From assembly GCA_015709655.1 (NCBI GenBank), contig CP054181.1, forward strand, positions 2,476,207 through 2,540,206: a DNA stretch of 64,000 nt, in the 5' to 3' direction. The stretch's first letter is position 1. Every line of letters begins with the position of its first letter. The position numbers and the translations under genes were made by a program. The stretch is from Ignavibacteria bacterium (GTDB taxonomy: Bacteria; Bacteroidota; Ignavibacteria; Kapaibacteriales; Kapaibacteriaceae). Shown here piece after piece: positions 8,870 through 16,703 of the stretch. Under the pieces are notes generated by a model, which was not told the DNA's origin, did not search any database, and worked only from the letters and a program-made list of their open reading frames with translations.

Positions 8870-9390
8870 TGGAGTGGTGTGAAAAATCGGACCAGTCTTA
8901 AGTAAAGAAAACTCTCGGTGTTGCTGGTCAAAGATCAGGCTACATCGTTTGGGCTACTCATCACCGTGCAGCGATCGTTGAAGGGGGTCGATGTCGAAAC
9001 CGTCGTGGATACGCTAGTTGCTCAGTACGGAACTCCGAAGTACATTCGTTCCGACAATGGCGGACAGAAGCGGCGGCATCGCCCATGTGGTGCAACGCCG
9101 AGCTCAGAGACGCTGGATCACACGAGCGTACATTCAACCCGGAAAACCATGGCAGAACAGCTTTGCAGAGAGCTTTGTTGGCACATTTCGCAGAGAAGTT
9201 CTCAATGCAGAAGTCTTTTTCTCGCTCAATGAAGCTCGCTTTTTTTTTCAAACCAGTGGCTACACATGGACAACCCACAACGTCCACACAGCAAACACAA
9301 CGACCGACCACCTGCAATGGCATTCTACAACAAGGCAGGATAACCACTGTTTTGTAACCACAAACTGGTCCGAATAATCGACCCTACTCA
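8870..9390. mobile_element. internally deleted IS remnant (IS3-type, TG...CA ends)
   Basis: The ends are imperfect inverted repeats of 26 bases starting TG: left TGGAGTGGTG...TCGGACCAG (8870-8895) and, read inward from the right, TGAGTAGGGT...TCGGACCAG (9390-9365). The inside holds only the 3' part of a DDE transposase gene in at least two phases. At 521 bp it is about a third of a full IS3-family element. No target duplication seen. A second, transposase-free element with the same ends lies at 42434-42519. Confidence 0.75.
8918..9377 (+). pseudogene. IS3-family transposase (OrfB) remnant, frameshifted
   Basis: The frame starting at 8918 encodes an integrase-core segment (RSLKGVDVETVVDTLVAQYG followed by YIRSDNGG, the second DDE aspartate). 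The frame then breaks, and homology resumes in another phase with YIQPGKPWQNSFAESFVGTF and REVLNAEVFFSLNEA, the region carrying the final catalytic Glu. The N-terminal half (helix-turn-helix and first Asp) is missing. It cannot encode an active transposase. Confidence 0.8.
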
Positions 9391-10246
9391 ATCCTGCGAA
9401 CGCTAATACCTCCATTTGCATTGATGGATCACAGAGGCATTGCATTACTACATTGGTAGTATCATGTGTTGTTCTTGCTTCGGCTTGGTTACCTGTTCGC
9501 CATATTTGCCTCAGCAGCATGCAAGGACTACCAGCCATTGAAAGAAGTATTGTGATGACTAACGCTCCCCAGCCCCCTACAACCCATCCACGCGTGGGGA
9601 ACGCGTTTGGGTCAGGAGGATGTGGTAGGGGCGAATGAATATTCGCCCTAACGTGTTGACGCATGTGCCCATGTAATCGGGAACGCATGTTGCTTCGCCC
9701 CTACGTGGTGACGCATGTACCATACATGCACCCATGCAAATGGGGCCCATGTTGCTTCGCCCCTACGTATTGACGCATGTGTCGTGCATACGCATACCAA
9801 AGAGGAAAATCTTGAACTGAGACTGTATCCCCCTATAGCAGGGAAAATTCTCTACAGCCTGCTAGAGTGGCAAAAAATAATTTTCATTCAGCATTGGGTA
9901 TGACCGTATTTGTCATACCCACAGTACTACGTTTGATTCCACGGGTGGGTAGGAGGCTTGAGTGTTGGTACTAATCATGTAGGATATCGACAACGTTCTT
10001 ACAAAAATAGCCGACGAATATGCTTTGATGTTTAGTCAATGGACAACATTGCTACAGCTCACAACAATTGGACATACATGATTGAGCTCACTACACAATG
10101 ACAGTCTAGAAGGAGCAGCAAATACACAATGTACGGCAGTAGATGTCTAGTGCGGGCCAGCGTAGAATACTAATAATCGTTTACTCGGACATGTGACCGT
10201 TCGATCATGCAGCAGTGTTAGGATACTGCTTGCAAACGGAACCACA
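9391..10246. other. intergenic stretch with repeat debris, no gene seen
   Basis: About 860 bases without a credible gene. 9560-9660 resembles the intergenic element found before the later toxin modules (CCCCAGCCCCCTAC, then the hairpin GGGCGAAT-GAAT-ATTCGCCC at 9629-9648). 9650-9785 holds two further copies of TTGCTTCGCCCCTACGT followed by GACGCATGT, alternating with short CATGCxxCCATG motifs. 9790-10246 shows nothing recognisable. Short open frames here have no coding character. Confidence 0.6.
9629..9648. repeat. perfect 8-bp stem hairpin repeat, copy 1
   Basis: GGGCGAAT-GAAT-ATTCGCCC: an 8-bp perfect stem with a 4-base loop. Identical copies occur at 35196-35215, 39361-39380 and 41179-41198, the last three at the same place upstream of toxin modules. 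Confidence 0.8.
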
Positions 10247-10255
10247 AAAGGAGGT
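10247..10255 (+). promoter_or_regulatory. strong ribosome binding site fixing the start at 10260
   Basis: AAAGGAGGT four bases before ATG 10260. The frame is open upstream to 10215, but this site and the following signal peptide select 10260. Confidence 0.8.
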
Positions 10256-10259
10256 AATA

Positions 10260-11192
10260 ATGACAGTGACACTTATACGATGTGGGCTAGTTACCATACT
10301 GATGGTTGTTAGTGCCGTCGTAGTCTCTGCAAATCTCCGCCGTTGTGATACTGTTGATCTCAATGGAGATTGCGTACTCGACACACTCATGGTAGAGCGT
10401 GTAGGTAGGTCGGAAGTATTGCTTCGAGAGATACGGTGGGGTAGCAGGTCTGGTAGGGGATACTGCGATTCAAATTACTACTCAGACACGTCGGTAAAAT
10501 ATCACGCAGTAACAATAATCAGGTTCGCCAAAGCTGATCTACTATCAACAGGCCATAGTATTCTGCGGTTCAATCAAGACGATGCGAAAGACTTGTTAAT
10601 TAATGTTTCGTGGTCAACCGACACTGCAGCAAACAGCCGCAAGATGCGCCGTGCAAACAAATCATTTGTTTTTGTTATACCTGCGCAGCGTGGAATTGAT
10701 ACGCTTGATACATTGAACATTAATGTTTTTAGCGGGCTAATAACCAGCCCTATTGTTATGCGAAGGATTAAGGCAAGCAACGGTTTAGATAGTGTTGCTA
10801 CGAGTGCCGATCTAACCGTAATCCATAAAATAAAGCGTAAGAACATACAAGTAGCACTCAACGACGATGCCGGTGGGGCGTTGATAGGTACGGTGGTCTC
10901 AAGAATCGAAACACCTGAAACCGCGCTTGCACCAATTCTTGTTAGGGTGTTTCCGAATCCTGCCAGTGCAGATGAGGTGACAGTTGGCGTCAAGAATCTA
11001 ACAGGAGTTGGAACGGTGAGAGTGTTTGATGAAGTGGGTCAAGTATTAAGGGTTTGGACCACTAGCTACGAAGGTACCGGAGAGACTGATGTGATGTTGG
11101 ACGTATTCGACTTTCCGGTGGGCATGTACCGGGTACTTGTTATCGAAGACGGTGGGCGAATAGGTACGTCAAACTTTGCAATTGTGAGATAG
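10260..11192 (+). CDS. exported protein with T9SS C-terminal sorting domain
   Basis: 310 residues from ATG 10260, just after AAAGGAGGT. The signal peptide (about residues 1-25, LVTILMVVSAVVVSA) precedes a short CDTVDLNGDCVLDTL segment that resembles a calcium-loop/dockerin-like motif. The last 80 residues form a recognisable T9SS type A sorting domain: VRVFPNPAS, then VRVFDEVGQVLRVW, and finally FPVGMYRVLVIEDGG...NFAIVR. Such domains direct export across the outer membrane and attachment or release at the surface. No enzymatic motif seen in the middle. It is followed 8 bases later by another exported protein and then the RHS signal-peptide fragment, so it may lead the RHS operon. The T9SS machinery itself is not in this window. 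Confidence 0.85.
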   Translation: MTVTLIRCGLVTILMVVSAVVVSANLRRCDTVDLNGDCVLDTLMVERVGRSEVLLREIRWGSRSGRGYCDSNYYSDTSVKYHAVTIIRFAKADLLSTGHSILRFNQDDAKDLLINVSWSTDTAANSRKMRRANKSFVFVIPAQRGIDTLDTLNINVFSGLITSPIVMRRIKASNGLDSVATSADLTVIHKIKRKNIQVALNDDAGGALIGTVVSRIETPETALAPILVRVFPNPASADEVTVGVKNLTGVGTVRVFDEVGQVLRVWTTSYEGTGETDVMLDVFDFPVGMYRVLVIEDGGRIGTSNFAIVR

Positions 11193-11200
11193 AGAATCGT

Positions 11201-11836
11201 ATGAGTATGCACACAGTACGGATTATGAGCAGTGCTCTAAAGGTTACATACATTGCAATGGCTATACTGTTGGTGAGCGTAGCTGTAGTCAGGTCTCAAG
11301 AGCCGTGCGAGACGGATTGCGATACAGCAACCAGCCCATACGAGACAGCCGCCTTTACGATTGAGTTTGCGCCCGGATGCCTAGTAACCATACAGTACCG
11401 CACGAGGGTGTGTGCCGGAATCTCCGAAATGATTGTTGACGCCGTAAATGTGGTAGGCCCATGTGCTGACATGCTGCCCTCTGGTGCATTACAGGTTGCC
11501 TTGCAGTTACTTGTTACCCAGAACCAGATGAATTTCCCACCGTATGCAGGCAGCAACGAGGGGTCATGGACATGGCGTATCTCAAGGAATGCTTGCTGGA
11601 AAAGGCTTGGGTCACCTCCGTCTGGACCACTAATCCCATGCTCGGATGAATGCTGTGTGAACTACATCAATGTCCGCAAACGGCAAGGGTGCGATTATTG
11701 GGAGTTCGTGTCTGAGTCTGCCACGCTACCATGGCGAGTGTGTCCGGATGTTGCAATTGATCCTGGCGGTGGAGAGCAGGCACCCGAACTATGTACAAGT
11801 GCATGTGCTTATTTGGTGCCGATTTTAAGGAAATAG
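11201..11836 (+). CDS. cysteine-rich exported protein of unknown function
   Basis: 211 residues. Signal peptide about residues 1-33 (hydrophobic core VTYIAMAILLVSVAVV, cleavage near RSQ). The mature part has about 16 cysteines, often paired (CETDC, CSDECC, CTSAC), which points to a disulphide-rich periplasmic or surface protein. No domain recognised. It lies 8 bases after the T9SS-tailed gene and 55 bases before the original start of the RHS gene (11892), all on the plus strand. Before the restriction cassette arrived these three were probably one transcription unit, so it may help export or display of the RHS protein; that is inference from position only. Confidence 0.72.
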   Translation: MSMHTVRIMSSALKVTYIAMAILLVSVAVVRSQEPCETDCDTATSPYETAAFTIEFAPGCLVTIQYRTRVCAGISEMIVDAVNVVGPCADMLPSGALQVALQLLVTQNQMNFPPYAGSNEGSWTWRISRNACWKRLGSPPSGPLIPCSDECCVNYINVRKRQGCDYWEFVSESATLPWRVCPDVAIDPGGGEQAPELCTSACAYLVPILRK

Positions 11837-11891
11837 CAGTTGCATAACGAACACACCAGTATATACTTACACTAGACCGATACAACGCTGT

Positions 11892-12071
11892 ATGAAAACG
11901 GTACTACTTTTCGTGTTATATAGTCTGGCAGTCCCTACACTGCATGCTCAAGTGTATATGACATTGACGGATCAGTCTCCTGCGGCAATGTACAATTATC
12001 GTTTTTGCGCTTGGCGTTCGTGCGGGATTTCGGAGCACAAAACTGTCAACCCAGCACTAAAGTTGATTTGA
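11892..12071 (+). pseudogene. 5' end of the RHS gene (signal peptide) cut off by the restriction cassette
   Basis: ATG 11892 opens a 36-codon stretch with a clear signal peptide (MKTVLLFVLYSLAVPTLHAQ) and the start of a mature protein (VYMTLTDQSPAAMYNY). At base 12000 it runs into the inserted unit and continues for 23 nonsense codons to TGA at 12069-12071. Joining 11999 directly to 16647 gives TAC AAT TAT CGT GGG TAT CTG AGT GAC, in frame with the large RHS protein and without a stop. This is therefore the true N-terminus of that gene, now separated by 4647 bp. The short peptide may still be made and exported, but it would carry no RHS domain. Confidence 0.82.
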
Positions 12072-12128
12072 AAAACTGCACTTGAATTTAAGCACTTCAC
12101 CCCGCATGACGCCAAACGCATGTTAGCA
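12000..12128 (-). other. attC-like recombination hairpin at the cassette end
   Basis: The arms TGCGCTTGGCGTTCGTGCGGG (12006-12026) and CCCGCATGACGCCAAACGCA (12101-12120) pair with a few bulges, enclosing about 75 bases. The outer box is GTTAGCAC at 12122-12129, whose inverse GTGCTAAC closes the other end of the unit (16640-16647). Bulged, asymmetrical long stems of this size are typical of attC sites. Confidence 0.6.
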
Positions 12129-12267
12129 CTTCGCCCTTCTTTTCTGTCGTGTTTGTTAGTTGTCATTTCGTGTCTGTCTTGGTGCGTTGTCTTGGTGGCT
12201 CTTTTGTTGTTTTTAGCTTGGCTTTGTGCGGCTGGAAAAACTGCAAATGTGCCACCAAAAGCGTTGG

Positions 12268-13659
12268 CTATTTTAAATAAATTTCGTCTCTTACATAAGT
12301 GTTATTAAGCCAAAAACAATGTTTCGTATATTCTTTTGCTTTCGTCAATTTGTCTTTAGTTGGCAAAGGATAGGTGTCTGCTGCGTTCGTTGCGTGTGGT
12401 CTAACGTGTGATACTGAATTGAAAGATTTGTTTGGAAAATTTTTGTAACGAGTTGTCCCAATAACTTCCTTTACAATTTTGCCTTTTGAAACAATGTCTT
12501 TAGTCTTAGCCCAAACTTTTTCCGCTTCGAGAATGTCAGAATATGGCATATTCCAGAACTTAACTTTTCTCAAAACCAATTGCTCGTTTTCAAATTGAAA
12601 AAACACGAACAAAAATTTGTGTTCCAAAATGTCTTTAAAATTGGAGTCGTCCCATTCTTCATATACTATTTCTTCGTATTTGAAATTTGGAAACGAAATA
12701 TCTTCTTTTGGCAAATTGTTTTCCTTTATTCTTACTGTCTTTACAATGATTTCAGCTTTTTCAAACTCTTCAATTTCTTTGTCGAGTTCAATGCCTAAAA
12801 TTGCTTTTGTAAGATTGGCGTAAAAACTTTTTGCAGTTGTATTTAGCTCGACTCCTGTTGATTTAAGTATTTGCTCAATTGTCTTACCGTAATATGGTTT
12901 GAATTTAGAAATTACTATTTCTTCAAGGGTCTGTTTTTTTGCAACCGCTACAGATGGAATTATTTTGCCATAAACACCAGTTGCATCATTTGCAATTGAA
13001 GCAATAATATGATTTACATACCCTTGTTTGAGTGAGTAAGCTCTTTGTTTAGCAGGAATGTTGCTAAAAGGTTGTTTCCGCACTGATGAAGCGTTTGCAC
13101 CTTTGGTGCAAGCACCTAAATAAAAAGTATCACCTTCTGAAAGTTCGTGTGCTTTTCCATCAGCAATTTTTTGTTTAATTAACTCCCAATCTTTCTTTAT
13201 TATTTCCAAGTCTGTGTTTGGAAAATTCCACTCGTCAACAAGTTTTATGAGATAATCTAAAATGTCATAACCTGCTTGATGCAAATAGAAAATTAAAAGA
13301 ATGTTTGCGTTCTTTTTCCAAAAGTCGCTGTTCTCAAATTGTTGGTTTACAACTTCAAGATAATTGATGATGTTTAATACTAATCTTTCTTTGGAACGAT
13401 ACTCATTGTTCTTCAACTGCTTTAAAGGAGAAGTTTTGAGTTCCATACCAATTTCAAAGAAATCTGCTTCTGATTTGGAGTTTGGATCATAACCAAAATA
13501 AAACTTCTCAAGTATCTGTCCGAAGTTACCTTTACCTGTGTAGTTATGCTTTAATACTTCAGGGTCACAAATCTCTCTTAAAGTTTTTCCTTCAAGCAGT
13601 TTAGCGTAATCAACTACTGATTTTTTATCTTTAGGATTATATTGCCTTTTCTTATCCAT
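12268..13659 (-). CDS. type II restriction endonuclease, Sau3AI/MutH family
   Basis: 463 residues. The catalytic MutH-like block lies at about residues 42-78: GKGNFGQILEKFYFG, then SEADFFEIGMELKTSP, giving the D...ExK metal-binding set (Asp in ADF, Glu and Lys in ELKT). A later block (about 215-235: KQPFSNIPAKQRAYSLKQGY) is also typical of Sau3AI relatives. Sau3AI cuts before GATC and is blocked by C5 methylation of its cytosine; the neighbouring methyltransferase is of the C5 type, which fits. Specificity for GATC is predicted, not shown. The start overlaps the upstream gene by 8 bases. This frame is uninterrupted, unlike the two genes before it. Confidence 0.88.
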   Translation of the reverse strand: MDKKRQYNPKDKKSVVDYAKLLEGKTLREICDPEVLKHNYTGKGNFGQILEKFYFGYDPNSKSEADFFEIGMELKTSPLKQLKNNEYRSKERLVLNIINYLEVVNQQFENSDFWKKNANILLIFYLHQAGYDILDYLIKLVDEWNFPNTDLEIIKKDWELIKQKIADGKAHELSEGDTFYLGACTKGANASSVRKQPFSNIPAKQRAYSLKQGYVNHIIASIANDATGVYGKIIPSVAVAKKQTLEEIVISKFKPYYGKTIEQILKSTGVELNTTAKSFYANLTKAILGIELDKEIEEFEKAEIIVKTVRIKENNLPKEDISFPNFKYEEIVYEEWDDSNFKDILEHKFLFVFFQFENEQLVLRKVKFWNMPYSDILEAEKVWAKTKDIVSKGKIVKEVIGTTRYKNFPNKSFNSVSHVRPHATNAADTYPLPTKDKLTKAKEYTKHCFWLNNTYVRDEIYLK

Positions 13660-14820
13660 TTACTTCAGCTACAATTTCAAAATCCAACAAGTTAGTTTGT
13701 GCGTTAAATGAATAACTTACTAGTTTAACGTCATTCCACGTTGCAGAAACAGAAGGACGAACCCCATAAATAAATTTCCTCTCAACAATATTTTCAAATT
13801 CTGCCAAAGCATCATCCGTAAATTCAAATCCTACAATAAATGCCTTAATCATTCCATAGTCGCCAAACGCATATTCATTTTTCACCCAATCTACATATTT
13901 CATTAATTGCAACACATCTTGTGCGTTAACAGTGCTTCTTTTGATTTCAATTACCAAGTAATTACTTAATGTTGGTTTTTGATTCTCAATGTAGCGATAA
14001 CCAAAAATATCCATTTTATCAATGTAATCAATTGGCTTGAATGGTGATGCAATAACTTGATGAGTCAAGTAATCCCAATTACCAAAAATATTAGTTGTTT
14101 GTGGATGATTTATTGTGAGTTGGAAAATTATTGCAGCTTCAACTGCCATTTCGTGTCTTAAGCTTCCGTTTTCATTTACAATTGTGTTTAAAAATGGTGC
14201 AATTGACAATGAATATAGATCGTTATTCGCAGTTCTTTCATTGATTACATTGTGAAACTCTTGAAAGTTTGTGTCGAAAGTGTTTTCGTTGTTTGGATTA
14301 TCAATAGCTTCAATATTTCTTCTTAGCAGTATATTTTTGAAAGCTTGATTCTCTTCATCTGAAAACTTAATAAAACTTAATTTCCAAAATGCCCTTAATA
14401 TTTTAAAGCTATTTGGTGAAGAAGAAAGTATTTCATCCATATCAATTCCATTTCTAAAAAAAACGGGATATGGAATAAATGTGCAAATGAAACGCATATT
14501 AATACTTTCTAAACCAATGTCTAATAACAATTGATTTTGAATTGCATCATAGTTTTGAACTGTAGGCAAATTTGCATTTGGATAATTTAAAAACTTACAC
14601 TCTCCATTTATGTTGGTCAATGTGCCAATGCCATAAATTTTCCTATCAATGAAAAAATATACATTATCGCCTTCTCTCATAGAACAATAATCTGCAAAAG
14701 TTCCTCGTGATGAATACGCCAAACATTATTCGGAGCTGATAATCTAGTTGAATAAATTCCTTTACTGATTGAATCAATCAGGGATTCTTCACTATCTAAA
14801 CTGAAAAGGAATCCTGCCAT
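13652..14820 (-). pseudogene. PD-(D/E)XK nuclease-like protein of the restriction cassette, one frameshift
   Basis: Two frames make one protein. ATG 14820 gives MAGFLFSLDSEESL...APNNVWRIHHE, and after a single missing G in a GG run near 14711 the second frame continues GTFADYCSMREGDNVYFF. The N-terminal part (REGDNVYFFIDRKIYGIGTL) looks like a PUA/EVE-type beta domain. Near the C-terminus MDIFGYRYI...YLVIEIKRS followed by VLQLMKYVDWV matches a PD-(D/E)XK nuclease core of the NucS/DUF91 kind. Its role in the restriction system is unclear: a second nuclease or a DNA-reading accessory protein. It is co-directional with, and overlaps, the genes on both sides. The single homopolymer lesion could be a sequencing error; a TTG start at 14722 would be an alternative short form. 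Confidence 0.7.
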
Positions 14821-16097
14821 TCTTTTGTTGCTTGTTTAATTTTGTCTCTTAATGATATACCAATTTTTTCGATTACCCCAACTACCAATGCATTGCCCAT
14901 AAAAAGCTCTTTTGGTATCAGATACTCCTTCATGTTTTGTATGGTCGTCTGGAAACATATTTAAGCGTTCAAGTTCAACAGGTGAAAGTCTTCTGTAGCC
15001 TTTCGGGGTTTGAATAACGTGTTTAAATCTTGATGGAGATTTTCCACCTTCCCCTGTTATAATTGTTCTTGAAGGTTTGTCTAATGGGTCGGGGAAAATC
15101 ATTCCACCTTCACTGTAATTGTATTCAAAACCTTGTGCGTTTGTCCGCATTTCTTTTTTAGGACCTTTTAAATAAGCCCATTTGTCAAGGTCGTTCTTGT
15201 CAATATAAAACTCTGATGTTACTTCTCCATTTTGAATAAGGTCTCTCAAAATCGTGAACTTTCCATCATAGTTTGGTTGCGTTTTAAGGGTTGTAACTGA
15301 ACCATTAATCATTAAACCTGTATTTTCAAAAGTCCTGCTGTTCCTCCTTTGTTGAAATTTTCAGAAATTGAAACAATATCTCCTTTAAGTTTGAATTCTG
15401 TTGGAAACAATGTCTTTTCTGATGTTACAGGAAATGCTTCTGCCAAAGTTCCTTCTTCCAAAATCCATTCAGTTGGAGCAACTTCTTTTATGCTTTCATA
15501 AATATTAGTTCCTTTCAGATAAGCCAAAATGAATATTCTTCTTCGTCTTTGTGGCATACCAAAATCTGCTGCATTTATTACTCTCCATTCTACTGCATAA
15601 CCTAATTCATTTAAACTTTGTAATATAATAGCAAAGTCTCGTCCTCGTTGTCCCGATGGGGAAATGAGAAGCCTATCAACATTTCAAGAAATAAATATTT
15701 TGGTTTATTCTTTTCTCTGAAATTATTTTGTGAATACTCCACCACAAAACACCTTTCTTTCCGATTAGTCCTTTAGAATTTTTAGCGTTGTGGCAACTGA
15801 ATAATCTTGGCAAGGAAAACCGCCTACTAATAAATCGTGGTCGGGAATTTTAGAAACATCAACTTGTGCAATGTCTTCATTAGAATGTCCGTTTTTCCCA
15901 AAACGATTTTCATAAACTAATGAAGCGTGTTGCGTTTTTGTGGATGGTTCCCATTGGTTGCTCCAGACCACTTTATAAGGTGATTTAAGCGTTTTTTTAT
16001 ATCCTGATGATGCAGATTTTCCATTCCATCCTTCAAGTCCAAGACGAAAGCCACCTACGCCAGCAAATAATTCTACGACTTTAATTTCATTTTCCAT
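14796..16097 (-). pseudogene. DNA (cytosine-5) methyltransferase, interrupted by five frameshifts
   Basis: Homology runs through the whole stretch in changing frames: motif I FAGVGGFRLGLE (about residues 10-21), motif IV GGFPCQDYS with the catalytic Cys, then YLFLE and VDRLL, GQRGRDFAIIL, FGMPQRRRRIF (motif VIII), MINGSVTTLK, YRRLSPVELERLNMFP (motif IX) and MGNALVVGVI (motif X). Breaks occur near 15778, 15714, 15680, 15336 and 14905; each is explained by one missing A or T in a run. No substituted catalytic residue and no nonsense change is seen. The rebuilt protein ends EWQDSFSV at 14796, overlapping the next gene's ATG. As the partner of a Sau3AI-like nuclease it would methylate the C of GATC. 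It starts 11 bases inside the XRE gene. Confidence 0.85.
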
Positions 16098-16413
16098 TGT
16101 GAACAGTTTTTAGATATTTCACTTTTTCCTCAGCAACTTTTAAGATACTTAAATCAGCTTCCTCGTCAAGAATTTTGTAAGCGATTTGATCACTTAAAAA
16201 GTCATTCTGCAATTCTTTTTCGTCAACTTTAAAGAAGTCGGCAACTTGCTTAATAATTTGCTTTGTCGGCTGTCTTTCGTTGCGTTCAATCTTAGCAAGA
16301 AGTGAAGTGTCAATGCTAATTTGTTCTGAAACAAATTTTAAAGTCAAACCTGCTTCCTCTCTTAAATGTCTAAGATGTTCTCCAAATGATTTTGTCTTCT
16401 TAATTGTCGCCAT
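16087..16413 (-). CDS. XRE-family helix-turn-helix regulator (restriction controller protein)
   Basis: 108 residues from ATG 16413. A Cro/CI-type helix-turn-helix fills residues about 10-68 (FGEHLRHLREEAGLTLKFVS then IDTSLLAKIERNERQPTKQ), followed by a short acidic/helical tail. It is the first gene of the restriction unit on the minus strand and overlaps the methyltransferase start by 11 bases, the usual place for a controller that delays nuclease expression or represses its own promoter. Palindromic TGGAC/GTCCA motifs just upstream (16426-16470) are candidate binding sites. A TTG three codons upstream is possible but less likely. Confidence 0.85.
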   Translation of the reverse strand: MATIKKTKSFGEHLRHLREEAGLTLKFVSEQISIDTSLLAKIERNERQPTKQIIKQVADFFKVDEKELQNDFLSDQIAYKILDEEADLSILKVAEEKVKYLKTVHNGK

Positions 16414-16425
16414 ATTGGTCAAATA

Positions 16426-16470
16426 TTGTCCAAAAATAAGTAGAATAATTTTATGGACAAAAAAAGTCCA
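16426..16470 (-). promoter_or_regulatory. candidate operator of the XRE regulator
   Basis: Three half-sites: TTGTCCA (16426-16432), TGGACAA (16454-16460) and GTCCA (16466-16470), forming TTGTCCA...TGGACAA and TGGAC-AAAAAAA-GTCCA inverted repeats, 13-57 bases before the regulator start. This fits an autoregulated controller promoter. Confidence 0.55.
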
Positions 16471-16703
16471 AAAAAGTTTTCAACAATGTTTGGGTGGTGG
16501 GTGGGCTTGGGTGTGTCGGGCAAAATTAAATGTGCTGTTTTGAGTCGGCTTGTGGAAGGGAAAACAGCTCTTTTAATTTTGCGAAGCGTTGGGATTTTTC
16601 TGTTCGTTTGTTGTCGTTTGTGTCGGTCTTTTAGGGTGAGTGCTAACGTGGGTATCTGAGTGACAAATCACGCAATGTTCATAACAACCTGTCTGTTTCT
16701 CGA

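Larger units (their letters stand above)
12000..16646 (-). mobile_element. 4647-bp integron-type gene cassette carrying a Sau3AI-like restriction-modification system
   Basis: The limits are set by the restored RHS frame. On the minus strand the unit starts after CCCAC with G^TTAGCACTC, carries four genes all in the same orientation, and ends in GTGCTAAC plus a long imperfect hairpin (12000-12128), the layout of an integron cassette with attC at the 3' end. The rebuilt target on that strand is ACG^ATA, fitting the G^WT rule known for integrase secondary sites. The unit is visibly more AT-rich than its surroundings. No integrase gene is present in the window. The R' box GTTAGCA departs slightly from the consensus GTTRRRY, so the attC identification is an inference from layout and folding. 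Confidence 0.72.

Noticed and set aside
9453-9903. Two short frames in the left intergenic region
   Set aside because: They run through palindromic repeats and CATG-rich repeats; no coding signs.
11892-12071. Independent 59-residue secreted peptide gene
   Set aside because: The frame continues perfectly into the RHS gene across the cassette; the last 23 codons belong to the attC-like hairpin.
12120-12308. 62-codon plus-strand frame at the end of the restriction cassette
   Set aside because: Overlaps the hairpin box and the 3' end of the nuclease gene; low-complexity composition without a ribosome site.
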